Origin: Spirochaetales bacterium
Lineage (GTDB): Bacteria > Spirochaetota > Spirochaetia > SZUA-6 > RPPD01
DNA length: 64,000 nt
Assembly: GCA_016934415.1 (NCBI GenBank)
Contig: JAFGSW010000036.1
Coordinates: 27,571 to 91,570 of the forward strand
Direction of reading: 5' to 3'
Shown: positions 34,613 through 43,283 of the stretch, in pieces
Numbering within the stretch: the first letter of the stretch is position 1
Layout: each line of letters begins with the position of its first letter
Position numbers and translations under genes: made by a program
Notes under the pieces: generated by a model
Told to the model about the DNA's origin: nothing
The model's database searches: none
What the model saw: only the letters and a program-made list of their open reading frames with translations

Positions 34613-35449
34613 ATGGCGGGAATACTGGCCGATACCGAATTTCAACTCTTCAGCCGGCTCATTTACGAGCAAAGCGGAATCCATTTTTCGGAGATGAACC
34701 GTTCCATCCTCGACACCCGCCTTCAGGAGCGCCTGAAAATCACTCAGCGGCAAGACGTCAAGAATTATTACGACTACATCATGCGGAATCCGGACGAGAT
34801 GAAAATGCTTCTCGATTCGGTGACCACGAACCTCACCCGTTTCTTTAGGAACACGGGCCAGTTCGAAACGCTCGAGCGGTTCGTCCTTCCCGACCTCGTC
34901 GCCTACAAGACCAAAATCAACCAGCCGCGGGTGCGGGTGTGGAGCGCCGGCTGCGCCACGGGCGAGGAGCCGTACTCGATCGCCTTCGTGCTCAAGGAAA
35001 AGCTGCCGCGCCACTTCGATCTCGAAATCATCGCCTCGGACCTGAGCCTGAAATCGATCATGACGGCGCGGGAGGGGTACTACCCGGAATCCAAAATCGA
35101 AGGCGTGCCGGGCCCCTACCTCGCCAGGTATTTCGAAAAGCAGGAGAGCGGCTACCAGGTGAAAGAGGAAATCAAGTCCCTCATCCGGTTCGATTACCAC
35201 AACCTTAAATTCGACTCGGGTCTGCAACACGTCGACATTTTATTCTGCCGCAATGTCATCATCTACTTTGACGAGGCCGCTCAGAAGGCGGTCATCGAGC
35301 GTTTCTGGAAGATCATGGGCCCCCACTCCTACCTTTTCCTGGGCCATTCCGAATCGCTTTTCGGCATGAATACTCGGTTTGCGTTCGTCAAGACGGATTG
35401 GTCGATCATTTACCGGAAATTCATCGACGATGGGGAGAAAAAGCCGTGA
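34613..35449 (+). CDS. cheR: Chemotaxis protein methyltransferase CheR
   Basis: About 278 residues starting at the internal ATG (MAGILADTEFQLF), the family's normal length. N-terminal helical domain, then SAM-binding domain with VWSAGCATGEEPYSIA and the receptor-recognition region, ending in ILFCRNVIIYFD. It methylates glutamates of chemoreceptors. The stop overlaps the cheB start (GTGA). No receptors or cheA/W are in the window. Confidence 0.95.
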   Translation: MAGILADTEFQLFSRLIYEQSGIHFSEMNRSILDTRLQERLKITQRQDVKNYYDYIMRNPDEMKMLLDSVTTNLTRFFRNTGQFETLERFVLPDLVAYKTKINQPRVRVWSAGCATGEEPYSIAFVLKEKLPRHFDLEIIASDLSLKSIMTAREGYYPESKIEGVPGPYLARYFEKQESGYQVKEEIKSLIRFDYHNLKFDSGLQHVDILFCRNVIIYFDEAAQKAVIERFWKIMGPHSYLFLGHSESLFGMNTRFAFVKTDWSIIYRKFIDDGEKKP

Positions 35450-36525
35450 GCGCGGTCATCAAGGTACTCATCGTCGACGACTCGTCGCTCATGCGCAAAC
35501 TCATCTCGAGTTTTTTCGAAAAGACGGGCGACGTCGAGGTGGTCGGCACGGCCATGAACGGCCGCTTCGCTCTGCAAAAGGCGGAATCCCTCGCGCCGGA
35601 CGTCATCATCCTCGACATCGAAATGCCCGAGATGAACGGGATCGAATTCCTGAAGGAAAAAAAGCGCCGCGGCCTCGAGGTTCCGGTCATCATCCTCTCC
35701 TCGCACGCCGAACGGGGGGCAAAGGTGACGATGGAGGCGATCGCGGCCGGCGCGCAGGATTTCCTGCTCAAGCCGCAGGCGGAGAGCGGGCGCGGCTTGC
35801 CGCAGGTGGCAGACCAACTCCTCCAGCTCGTCCGCATTTACGGCCGGCTCGGGCGGCATGGAGAGCGTCCGCTTGGTCTCGAGACCGAGGCGCCCGCGCA
35901 CCAGGCGGAAGCGGTCGCCCCCCTTAAAAAGAGGATCCCGCTCTGCGCGCCCGGCACCATCGAGGTGATCGCCATCGGGATTTCCACCGGCGGTCCGAAT
36001 GCGCTGCGCACGATTTTCCCCAAGCTGCGCGGCGACCTCGGCATTCCCCTGCTTGTCGTCCAGCACATGCCGCCGGGATTCACCCAGGAATTCGCGCTCA
36101 GCCTGGACCGTATCTGCCCGCTCGAGGTGAAGGAAGCGGCGGACGGTGACATCATTACGGCGGGCCGGGCGCTCATTGCGCCCGGGGATAAACATCTGGC
36201 CGTCGTGCGGAAGCCGCTCGCCCGGGTGGCGCGGCTCGAGGACACCGAGCCGCTGCACGGACACAAACCATCGGCGGACGTGCTTTTCTCCTCCGTGGCC
36301 AAAGTCTACGGAAATCACGCCTGCGCTCTCATCATGACGGGGATGGGAAAAGACGGGGCGGAAGCAATCGGCGACATTTACGAGGCGGGCGGCATCACCG
36401 CGGCCCAGGACGCCGAGTCGAGCGTCGTCTACGGCATGCCCAAGGCGGCCGTCGGGCTCGGCTACATCCGCCGCGTCCTCCCGCTCGCGGACATCCCCGA
36501 TTTCCTGAACCGCCTGAACCGATAG
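35446..36525 (+). CDS. cheB: Chemotaxis response regulator protein-glutamate methylesterase CheB
   Basis: About 359 residues from GTG 35446, which overlaps the cheR stop. Receiver domain with phospho-acceptor Asp in VIILDIEMPEMNG, and C-terminal methylesterase with the Ser-His-Asp triad (AIGISTGGPNAL; VVQHMPPGFT; GMGKDGAEA). It removes methyl groups from (and deamidates) chemoreceptors to reset adaptation; phosphorylation relieves inhibition by the receiver. The track start at 35398 lies inside cheR and is spurious. Confidence 0.96.
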   Translation: MSAVIKVLIVDDSSLMRKLISSFFEKTGDVEVVGTAMNGRFALQKAESLAPDVIILDIEMPEMNGIEFLKEKKRRGLEVPVIILSSHAERGAKVTMEAIAAGAQDFLLKPQAESGRGLPQVADQLLQLVRIYGRLGRHGERPLGLETEAPAHQAEAVAPLKKRIPLCAPGTIEVIAIGISTGGPNALRTIFPKLRGDLGIPLLVVQHMPPGFTQEFALSLDRICPLEVKEAADGDIITAGRALIAPGDKHLAVVRKPLARVARLEDTEPLHGHKPSADVLFSSVAKVYGNHACALIMTGMGKDGAEAIGDIYEAGGITAAQDAESSVVYGMPKAAVGLGYIRRVLPLADIPDFLNRLNR

Positions 36526-36541
36526 AAGAAAAACCGGCGAA

Positions 36542-37021
36542 TCAGCCGATCGACAGGCCGGTCCCGATTTTCTCCATCACCTGCGGCCAATCCTTTTTTT
36601 TGCGGATCATGCGCCACACGAAGGCGAATACCACGGCCAGGACGAATCCGGCGGCGCCTCCGAGGAGACGCGTCCCCTCCCGGGCGGACGGTACGAGCAA
36701 GAGCAGCGCCGCGTAGCCGAGCAGGAACGCGGCCACGGGAAGGACGAACACCAGCAGGGCGGCTGTGACCGTCTTTTTATTATCGAGCGCGACGACCACC
36801 CGATCGCCCACCTCGAGATGCAGGTTCGCGGGATTGTCCGCCTGGATCGTCCTCTGCTTGTCCCCCGCCAAAGCGCCGCACACGGAACACCCCGCGGCGC
36901 GACCGCCCGCCCCGCCTGAGTTCTCCGTCCCGGTCGAACAACCGGCGCATAATAGATCGTTCTCAAGCGCAAGATGGACGATCCCGCGCTCGAGGCTAGT
37001 CACTCTCCCTATCTCCCTCAT
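36542..37021 (-). CDS. RseC/SoxR-reducing-system family membrane protein
   Basis: 159 residues. N-terminal cytoplasmic region with two Cys pairs (CAGCSTG and CSVCGA) of the type seen in RseC, then two transmembrane helices (AALLVFVLPVAAFLLGYAALLLLV; GGAAGFVLAVVFAFVWRM) and a basic tail. RseC-like proteins are tied to sigmaE control or Rnf/Rsx-linked SoxR reduction; neither system is visible here, so only the family can be named. The start overlaps the end of the YmdB-like gene by 26 bases. Confidence 0.8.
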   Translation of the reverse strand: MREIGRVTSLERGIVHLALENDLLCAGCSTGTENSGGAGGRAAGCSVCGALAGDKQRTIQADNPANLHLEVGDRVVVALDNKKTVTAALLVFVLPVAAFLLGYAALLLLVPSAREGTRLLGGAAGFVLAVVFAFVWRMIRKKKDWPQVMEKIGTGLSIG

Positions 37022-37820
37022 GAAACACCTCGAGGCACGGCCTTTTCACCGTTTCGATGCCGAGCGCCGTGCCGTCCGGCCCGATCTCCACCACCGCTCC
37101 CTGGAGCTCCAGGTGCTCGCACTTCACCTTGGAGTATTCCGGAATCTGGGTGAGGAATTTCCGGATCTCGACATCGGAATCCAGGCCGCCCACGGAGTAA
37201 CTGTTCCCCGTCCGGCCCGTGTCGCATATCACGGCCGTCTTTCCGCCCATGATCCTGGCGTCGGCGGTCAGCGCCTTTGAATGCGTGCCGATCACGGCGG
37301 ACACCTTCCCGGCCAGGTGGTAAAACATCGTATATTTCTCGGACGTCGTCGTCGCGTGGAAATCGACGAGGATGATCTTCGTCTGTCCGCTCATTTTTTC
37401 GGCAAGCGTCAAGGCGCTGAAAAACGGATTGCCGAGATGGGTGCGATCGAACCCGGACATCCCGAGCAGGGAGACGACGCCGATCTTGCCCCGCGGGGTG
37501 TCGTATACCATGAAGCCGCGCCCCGGATTGCCGTACGGGTAGTTGGCGGGGCGGAGCAGGTAGGGGGCGCGGGCGATATGCTCGACGATGTCGCGCTTGT
37601 AGTAGATGCATTCTCCGCCCGTGATGACGTCGACCCCCAGCTTCCGCACGTAGATCGCGTGGTTGCGCCCGATGCCGAAACCGCCGGTGGCTCCGTCGCC
37701 GTTTGCGACGACGAAATCGATGCCGAGCTCTTTTTTCAGCTTGGGAAGCAGGTGTTTCACGGTGAACACGCCGCACTTGCCGACGATCTCTCCGATAAAA
37801 AGCACCTTTACGGTTTCCAC
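36996..37820 (-). CDS. YmdB/TIGR00282-family metallophosphoesterase, altered active site
   Basis: 274 residues aligning end to end with the YmdB family: VLFIGEIVGKCG, VVANGDGATGGFG, VDVITGGECIYYKRDI, ILVDFHATTTSEK, VIGTHSKALTADARI. In typical members these read FIGDxVG, NGENAAxG, TMGNHTWD, DFHAExTSEK and GTHTHVQTAD. Here several metal ligands differ (D to E, E-N to D-G, N-H to G-E, second H to K); only DFH and the first GTH remain. Family members hydrolyse 2',3'-cyclic nucleotides and affect biofilm or sporulation decisions in Bacillus. This copy may be inactive or use a different metal site. It overlaps the rseC-like gene. Confidence 0.85.
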   Translation of the reverse strand: METVKVLFIGEIVGKCGVFTVKHLLPKLKKELGIDFVVANGDGATGGFGIGRNHAIYVRKLGVDVITGGECIYYKRDIVEHIARAPYLLRPANYPYGNPGRGFMVYDTPRGKIGVVSLLGMSGFDRTHLGNPFFSALTLAEKMSGQTKIILVDFHATTTSEKYTMFYHLAGKVSAVIGTHSKALTADARIMGGKTAVICDTGRTGNSYSVGGLDSDVEIRKFLTQIPEYSKVKCEHLELQGAVVEIGPDGTALGIETVKRPCLEVFHEGDRESD

Positions 37821-38019
37821 TCGATTGCGCTCCTCGCCCGCCGACGGAATTCATGAGGACCGCGATTCTCCGGAAAGGCTAACCTCTTTTCCGGAAAAAC
37901 GGCTGCGGCGCGCCCTCCTCCGTCCGTCATGGTATACGTAAAAAATACTGGAATTGCCGCCGGGTGTAAAGTCGATGCGGATTTGCCTCCCACAGGCGCA
38001 CCCGGCACCGCAAAATCCG

Positions 38020-38613
38020 TCACCCGGGAATGAATCCCATTCCGATATAATACGTTTCGAACGATTCGCTTCGCGAGGCCTGTGGCTTGAAACCGCGCGC
38101 CGTCTTGAATCGGGACCGCAGACGGGCCAGGTACTCACGCTCGCCCGCTCCCTGGAAAATCTTCACCGCCAGGCTCCCCCCGGCCGAAAGGCAATCCGCA
38201 GCGATATCGAGCACCCTCTCGGCCAAGGCCATCGATTGGGCGGCGTCCAACTCCCGGGTGCCGGTGGTGGCCGGCGCCGCGTCGCTCACGATGAGGTCGA
38301 ACGGCGCCCGGCTGCGGATCCGCGTATATACGCCCTCTTCGAAAATGTCCCCGGAAATATACAGATAGCCGGGTGTCCCGGCCGGCACCGCGATCGCGGG
38401 CGCCAAGTCGACGCCCGTCACCTCTCCCCCGCCCTTCAATTTCTCGAGAAGAAGGATGCTGAAGCTGCCGGGCGCGGCGCCGATGTCGAGAACGCGGGCC
38501 CGCGGCCGGAGGAGGGGAAATTTTTCGAGGATTTCCCGAAGCTTAAAAACCGAACGGGCGGGATATCCTTCGGCTCTGGCCTTGCGGCCGAAATGATCTT
38601 GAGGTCTCGGCAT
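38020..38613 (-). CDS. rlmE: 23S rRNA 2'-O-ribose methyltransferase (RlmE/FtsJ)
   Basis: 197 residues. SAM-binding VLDIGAAPGSFS and the K-D-K-E catalytic tetrad: SVFKL, IVSDAAPATTG, LAVKIFQG and SESFETYYI. RlmE methylates U2552 in the ribosomal A-loop and aids 50S maturation. It stands alone on the minus strand, with 199 bases up to the YmdB-like gene downstream and a 90-base divergent gap to the secreted protein gene. Confidence 0.93.
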   Translation of the reverse strand: MPRPQDHFGRKARAEGYPARSVFKLREILEKFPLLRPRARVLDIGAAPGSFSILLLEKLKGGGEVTGVDLAPAIAVPAGTPGYLYISGDIFEEGVYTRIRSRAPFDLIVSDAAPATTGTRELDAAQSMALAERVLDIAADCLSAGGSLAVKIFQGAGEREYLARLRSRFKTARGFKPQASRSESFETYYIGMGFIPG

Positions 38614-38703
38614 TTGACGAGTGTACCAAAATCAAAAGAGAAGGGAAACCTCGTATAAATCCGGTGAAGGAAATCATCTACACGCGTCGATACTATCATT
38701 AAG

Positions 38704-39375
38704 ATGACCGGATTTTTCTGCCGGGTATTCTCCGGCGCATTCATACTCCTTTTTTCGGTCGGAGCGTTCGGCGAGGACCTTCTCTCCATCGATATCTGGT
38801 GCGAAGTCCAGCCGATGTCCTTCTCGCCCGACGCGGACAACGCACCCCTCGAAGCGGACGCCTACCGCGCCCTTTTCGAGGAAGCGCGCCTCATTTTCAG
38901 CGGCATGATTTACGGGTACGAATTCGACTACGTCCCCCTCGATAAAAGCCGCGGTGTCCGCGAGTATCTCGTCGTCACGCCGATCGCCGAGGTCGCCCGC
39001 GGGGACGCGAACCTCCGCTACGTTTCCGGCGAGCTGGCCGACGGCCGGCTGTACGGCCGCTTCAACTACACGCTTGAAAAATACCAAAGCGCGCGGCGCG
39101 AGAGTTGGCGAACGATCATTGTGCCCGCCGCCGACGGGAAGGGCGAGGGCAAAATCTGGGCGGACGCGGAAGGAAAAAAAACCTCACGAGAACAGGCCAT
39201 CAAGGAAGCCCTCAGGAATTACTTGAGGCCCCGGGTATTCAACAAGCCGCGTGAGATCAAAGGCGAGGTCATATTCCTCGAAAGCCCGCTCATGAGCGTC
39301 CGGGCCGGAACCTACATCTCAATGGTCAAGGTGAAGATCAACATCAAGGAAATCATCCCCTACTCCGTATTTTAA
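38704..39375 (+). CDS. Secreted protein of unknown function
   Basis: 223 residues with a signal peptide (VFSGAFILLFSVGAFG-ED). The mature region begins LLSIDIWCEVQPMSFSPD and includes FEEARLIFSGMIYGYEFDYVPLDKSRGVREYLVV and a C-terminal part VFLESPLMSVRAGTYISMVKVKINI. I recognise no family. Predicted periplasmic or surface location. Divergent from rlmE. Confidence 0.7.
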   Translation: MTGFFCRVFSGAFILLFSVGAFGEDLLSIDIWCEVQPMSFSPDADNAPLEADAYRALFEEARLIFSGMIYGYEFDYVPLDKSRGVREYLVVTPIAEVARGDANLRYVSGELADGRLYGRFNYTLEKYQSARRESWRTIIVPAADGKGEGKIWADAEGKKTSREQAIKEALRNYLRPRVFNKPREIKGEVIFLESPLMSVRAGTYISMVKVKINIKEIIPYSVF

Positions 39376-39526
39376 CCGTGTTTCGAAACCCCGCTCCACA
39401 ACGGGAGCCTTTTCCATGCAGCCCCGCCCGCCAAAGATGACAATCGGGTAAAATTGTAGTACTGTTTGGAAGTGGGTCGGGAAACGGCGCCCCGGACCCG
39501 ACTGCTTCGGATTCGAGGAGGCCGCC

Positions 39527-41173
39527 ATGCGGAATCGAAAAACGATCGGAATTGTGCTGCTGGTACTGGCGGGCTGCGTCGCCTGGCCCGGTTTTATTAT
39601 CGCGCAAAACGACGATCAGGGAAAAACGTTCGTCATCGGCTTGAGCGATCAAGACCTGACCTTCAATCCCCTGCACGCCCACACCTCCACAGACGTGCAG
39701 ATTCTCACCGCCTTGTTCGAAGGTTTGGTCTCTTATCACCCCTTCACCCTGGAGGCGGTGCCGGCGGCGGCCGCGAGCTGGGACGTGTCCGACGACAAGA
39801 CCGTGTACACCTTCCACCTGCGCGACAACGCCCGGTATTCCAATGGGGATCCGATTACGGCGAATCAATTCCGCGACGCCTTTCTCCAAGTCCTCAACCC
39901 GAAGGAAGCGGCCGAGTACGCGGTGTATCTGGATGTCATCAAGGGCGCCGCCGCGTACCGGCAGGGAAAAACGAAAGATCCCTCCACCGTGGGCATCCGC
40001 GCCGTCTCCGACACCACGCTTGAAATCACCCTCGAAAAACCGGCCGGCCATTTTCTGAAAGTTCTCTGTCTGTGCAATTTCGTGCCCCTCCACCCATCGC
40101 TGCGGAACTCGCCCGACTGGGACCGGAAAACAGGCTTTGTCGCCAATGGCCCCTTCCAGGTGAGTAAACGGGATAAAAACGAGATTCTGTTGACGAAGAA
40201 TAAGTATTACTGGGACGCGGACTCGGTGAAGATCGATTCGATCCGGCTGCGCCTCGCCGATGACCCGAAAGTCATGTCCCAGGAAGTAAACGCGGGGAAA
40301 ATCAACTGGACGACGCTCCAGGCCTGCAACTACTCGCTCTTGAACGCGCAGGCGAGGGAGAAGATCGTCCCCAATACCATGTTCGCCACCAGTTTCCTCT
40401 TCTTCATCTGCGACAAGAAACCCTACAGCGATCCTGCGGTGCGGCGGGGCCTCGCGCTCATCCTCCCCTGGAAGGACATCCGCTCGCGTCAATATTCGCT
40501 CTACCCGACCTCGCGGCTCATCCCCCAGATCCCCAAATACCCCGACGTCAAGGGAATCGCCGAGCAGAACGTCTCCGAGGGCCTCGCCCTGCTTGAAAAG
40601 GCCGGATACCCGAAGGGCAAGGGCCTGCCGCCCGTCTCCATCCTCATCTCGAAAGGCAATACGCTCTTCGCGGACATGATCGCCAAAGCCTGGAAGGAAA
40701 ACCTGCAGGTGGAGGTGAAATTCGAGGAAATCGACGGGAAGGATTTTTTCACCGCCATCGGCAGGCACGACTACACCTTGAGCTCGTATACCTGGATCGC
40801 CGATTTCGCCGATCCCCTGGCCTTCCTGCAGATGTGGACGACCGGGAGCAAGCTCAATGAAGCCCTCTACGCAAACCCGGCCTACGACGCGCTCTTGGGC
40901 GAATCGCTCTCCGCCACCGGTCTCGATCGCTATAAAAAACTCGCCCAGGCGGAGGAGCTCCTCCTGAACGAGGCCGTCGTTCTGCCCATCGACCACATCG
41001 CCGCCTTCAACCTGATCGACTCGGAATCGATCGCGGGCTGGTATCCCAACCCCCTGGACATCCACCCCCTCAAATACATAGAGATCAAAAAGGAAAGGCT
41101 CAACAAGTGGATCGTCCGCGGCGGCGTTCCCCCGGCAGCCGGCTTGCAGGCGGACACGCCGCGATCAGAGTGA
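39527..41173 (+). CDS. Extracellular solute-binding protein, family 5 (oligopeptide/nickel type)
   Basis: 548 residues. The N-terminus has a possible lipobox (LLVLAGCVAW) followed by more hydrophobic residues, so it may be a lipoprotein or a plainly exported protein. SBP_bac_5 hallmarks: NPLHAHTSTDVQILTALFEGLVSYHP, VSDDKTVYTFHLRDNARYSNGDPITANQFRDAF, and DPLAFLQMWTTGS. Such proteins deliver peptides to OppBCDF-type transporters. No permease or ATPase genes are adjacent, so it is an orphan binding protein. SD GGAG precedes the ATG. Confidence 0.9.
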   Translation: MRNRKTIGIVLLVLAGCVAWPGFIIAQNDDQGKTFVIGLSDQDLTFNPLHAHTSTDVQILTALFEGLVSYHPFTLEAVPAAAASWDVSDDKTVYTFHLRDNARYSNGDPITANQFRDAFLQVLNPKEAAEYAVYLDVIKGAAAYRQGKTKDPSTVGIRAVSDTTLEITLEKPAGHFLKVLCLCNFVPLHPSLRNSPDWDRKTGFVANGPFQVSKRDKNEILLTKNKYYWDADSVKIDSIRLRLADDPKVMSQEVNAGKINWTTLQACNYSLLNAQAREKIVPNTMFATSFLFFICDKKPYSDPAVRRGLALILPWKDIRSRQYSLYPTSRLIPQIPKYPDVKGIAEQNVSEGLALLEKAGYPKGKGLPPVSILISKGNTLFADMIAKAWKENLQVEVKFEEIDGKDFFTAIGRHDYTLSSYTWIADFADPLAFLQMWTTGSKLNEALYANPAYDALLGESLSATGLDRYKKLAQAEELLLNEAVVLPIDHIAAFNLIDSESIAGWYPNPLDIHPLKYIEIKKERLNKWIVRGGVPPAAGLQADTPRSE

Positions 41174-41187
41174 CGGGGAATCCCCTT

Positions 41188-41216
41188 TTGACTCCAATCC
41201 GTTTTTCAAGTATACT
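41188..41216 (+). promoter_or_regulatory. Sigma70-type promoter of carD-ispD-ispF
   Basis: TTGACT, 17-base spacer, TATACT. A short GGGG-AAT-CCCC stem followed by TTTT (41175-41189) overlaps the -35 and may also end the oppA-like transcript. Confidence 0.75.
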
Positions 41217-41314
41217 ACCTGCGGCATACATGACTCAGGCAACATTTCCGGACACGATTTCATGACAAGCGGCTTCGCGCTCCAGACCTTCCAGATTGCG
41301 ACAAAGGAATGATG

Positions 41315-41929
41315 ATGAAGAAAATTCTGAAGAAAGCCAAAAAACAGACTCAGAAAGCCGCCGCCAAAAAAACTAAAAAACCCGTAAAAACCAAGGCGAA
41401 GGCGAAGAAACCGGCCAAAAAAAGGGTATCTAAATTTAAAAATCTAAAATACTCCCTCCACCAAAAAATCGTCTATCCACTGCACGGCGTGGGAGAAATC
41501 ACCTCCATCGAGGAACGGGTGTTCCTGGGCAAGAAAACCGTGTATTACATCATTTACCTGGACGTGCCCGATATGACCGTCATGATGCCGGTCACCGAAG
41601 CCGACGAACGGGGCATCCGATCGATCGTCCATAAAAAGGAAGCCCTCAAGGCCCTCACCGTCGTCGCCAAGGATTTTCAGCCGGTTTCCGCCGACTGGAA
41701 AATGCGCTATCAGATGAACCTCGAGCTCCTGAAAAAAGGAAGCGTCCTCGATATCGCCAAGGTCGTCCGTTCCCTGTACAACCGAAGCAAAATCAAGGAG
41801 CTGCCCATCCTCGAGCGAAAACTTTTCGACAACGCGATCAAGCTCCTCATCGATGAAATCGCCTATTCCCTCCGCAAGGAAAAGGACGAGGTGGAGGCGA
41901 TGATCTACAAGAAGATGGAGTCGAAGTGA
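41315..41929 (+). CDS. carD: CarD-family transcription regulator with histone-H1-like N-terminal tail
   Basis: About 204 residues from the third ATG of an ATG-ATG-ATG run, best spaced (6 bases) from AAAGGA. The first about 40 residues are almost all Lys, Ala, Pro and Thr (KKAKKQTQKAAAKKTKK), like eukaryotic H1 tails. The CarD RNA-polymerase-interacting domain follows (KIVYPLHGVGEITSIEERVFLGKKTVYYII) and then the helical DNA-binding part (LLKKGSVLDIAKVVRSLYNRSKIKEL). CarD stabilises open complexes at promoters, notably rRNA promoters. Its stop overlaps the ispD GTG. The combination of CarD with ispD-ispF is, to my recollection, common in spirochaetes. Confidence 0.9.
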   Translation: MKKILKKAKKQTQKAAAKKTKKPVKTKAKAKKPAKKRVSKFKNLKYSLHQKIVYPLHGVGEITSIEERVFLGKKTVYYIIYLDVPDMTVMMPVTEADERGIRSIVHKKEALKALTVVAKDFQPVSADWKMRYQMNLELLKKGSVLDIAKVVRSLYNRSKIKELPILERKLFDNAIKLLIDEIAYSLRKEKDEVEAMIYKKMESK

Positions 41930-42597
41930 GCGGCTGCGCCGCCCTCGTCACCGCCGCCGGATCGAGCGTCCGCATGGGAGCCGGGGAAAAGAAGGAATAC
42001 AGGACGCTCGACGGCATGCCGGTGCTCGCCCGGAGCCTCCTCGCCTTCAGGGAAACGGGGCTGTTCTCGACGCTCCTCGTCACGGTTCCTCCCGGCCACA
42101 TCGAGCGAGTCCGGGAATTGCTCGGTCCTTTCCTGCCGACCGAAGACATCCGGTTCGTCGAGGGCGGCACCACCCGGAAGGCATCGGTTTTCAACGGCCT
42201 CAAGGTTCTGGCCGAAAGCGCGGAACCCGACTATGTGCTGATCCACGACGCGGCCCGGCCGTGGATCTCCCCCGAGCTCATCCGCTCGGTCCTCGAGGCC
42301 GCGCACGCGCACGGCGCGGCCGTGCCCGTCGCCGATATATGCGACGCGCTCGTGGAGACCAGCCCCGACGGCGAAGTGACGCGGCACATCCCCAAGACCA
42401 ATCTCCGCGCGGTGCAGACGCCGCAAGGGTTTCGGTTCCGCGACATCTGGGATGCGCACCGAAAAGCCCGCTCCTCCCGCATAACGTTCTACGACGACGC
42501 CCAGGTGCTCATGCACGCGGGGAAAACCGTCTTCACCCTGCCGGGCGATCCGGCCAACCGTAAAATCACCTATCCATGCGATCTGGGGGGACAGTGA
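41926..42597 (+). CDS. ispD: 2-C-methyl-D-erythritol 4-phosphate cytidylyltransferase
   Basis: 223 residues from a GTG that overlaps the carD stop. Nucleotide-binding N-terminus VTAAGSSVRMGAGEKKEY (usual AAGxGxRM...KQ), IHDAARPWISPELI, the catalytic-site region TNLRAVQTPQGFR and FYDDAQVLMHAG. It makes CDP-ME in the MEP isoprenoid pathway, whose prenyl diphosphates could feed quinone and UbiA enzymes. It overlaps ispF by 4 bases (GTGA). Confidence 0.95.
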   Translation: MSGCAALVTAAGSSVRMGAGEKKEYRTLDGMPVLARSLLAFRETGLFSTLLVTVPPGHIERVRELLGPFLPTEDIRFVEGGTTRKASVFNGLKVLAESAEPDYVLIHDAARPWISPELIRSVLEAAHAHGAAVPVADICDALVETSPDGEVTRHIPKTNLRAVQTPQGFRFRDIWDAHRKARSSRITFYDDAQVLMHAGKTVFTLPGDPANRKITYPCDLGGQ

Positions 42598-43064
42598 GGA
42601 TCGGTTTCGGGTATGACATCCACCGGCTCGTGCCGGGGAGAAAACTCATGCTCGGCGGGTTTCAGGTGCCGTCCGAATACGGCGAGGACGGCCACTCCGA
42701 CGGCGACACCCTTATCCACGCCCTGGTCGACGCCCTCCTTGGGGGGCTGGCGCTCGGGGACATCGGATCGTTCTTCCCGCCCTCGGACCCTCTATACAAG
42801 AATATCAACAGCGCCATATTGTTGAAGGAAACGGTGAGGTTCGTGAAGGAGAAACGCGCCCGGGTGGCGAACGTCGATTCGACTATCATTCTCGAACAGC
42901 CCAAGATCGGACCTTTTCGCGAAAAAATAAGGGAATCGCTCGCCGCTCTTCTCGAAATCGAGCCGTCCCGCGTGTCGATCAAGGCCAAGACCAAGGAAGG
43001 CGCCGACACGACGGGCCGGGGCGAAGCGGTGGAAGCATACGTCGTCGTGCTCTTGGAAGATTGA
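42594..43064 (+). CDS. ispF: 2-C-methyl-D-erythritol 2,4-cyclodiphosphate synthase
   Basis: 156 residues starting at GTG 42594, six codons after the track start. Zinc ligands DIHRL (Asp, His) and the substrate loop GHSDGDTLIHALVDALLGG, then GDIGSFFPPSDP and TTGRGEAVEAYVVVLL. It cyclises CDP-ME2P in the MEP pathway. It is the last gene of the carD-ispD-ispF operon. Confidence 0.96.
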   Translation: MRIGFGYDIHRLVPGRKLMLGGFQVPSEYGEDGHSDGDTLIHALVDALLGGLALGDIGSFFPPSDPLYKNINSAILLKETVRFVKEKRARVANVDSTIILEQPKIGPFREKIRESLAALLEIEPSRVSIKAKTKEGADTTGRGEAVEAYVVVLLED

Positions 43065-43144
43065 GCCTCCGTTCCGGCTTTATGTCCCTAAAACCTCTCT
43101 AGAAATCGACCTTCTCCTCCCTCATTGAATCTGAAATAAAAATC

Positions 43145-43173
43145 TTGCCATTTAAACGATATTTCGGTATATT
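43145..43173 (+). promoter_or_regulatory. Sigma70-type promoter upstream of the lytic transglycosylase
   Basis: TTGCCA, 17-base spacer, TATATT; expected start near 43180. Confidence 0.65.
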
Positions 43174-43203
43174 TTGCGCCATTATCGACAGAATGAGGAA
43201 AAT

Positions 43204-43266
43204 ATGGTGCGCGTCGCCGTCCACCTCCGGGAAACGGACGGCAAGCGCAGAAGGAGGATTCTCTGA
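43204..43266 (+). CDS. Possible 20-residue leader peptide ORF
   Basis: ATG-GTG start just after the promoter, with GAGGAAA upstream, encoding MVRVAVHLRETDGKRRRRIL. Its Arg codons span the AAGGAGG that would serve the next gene, and its TGA overlaps a CTG in the frame of the transglycosylase. It could be a translational-coupling leader or chance. Too short to judge by composition. Confidence 0.25.
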   Translation: MVRVAVHLRETDGKRRRRIL

Positions 43267-43283
43267 CCCGGCTTGTCATAGTC

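Noticed and set aside
39353-41065. 570-residue minus-strand ORF opposite the solute-binding protein
   Set aside because: Antisense to a recognised SBP_bac_5 gene; no recognisable family.
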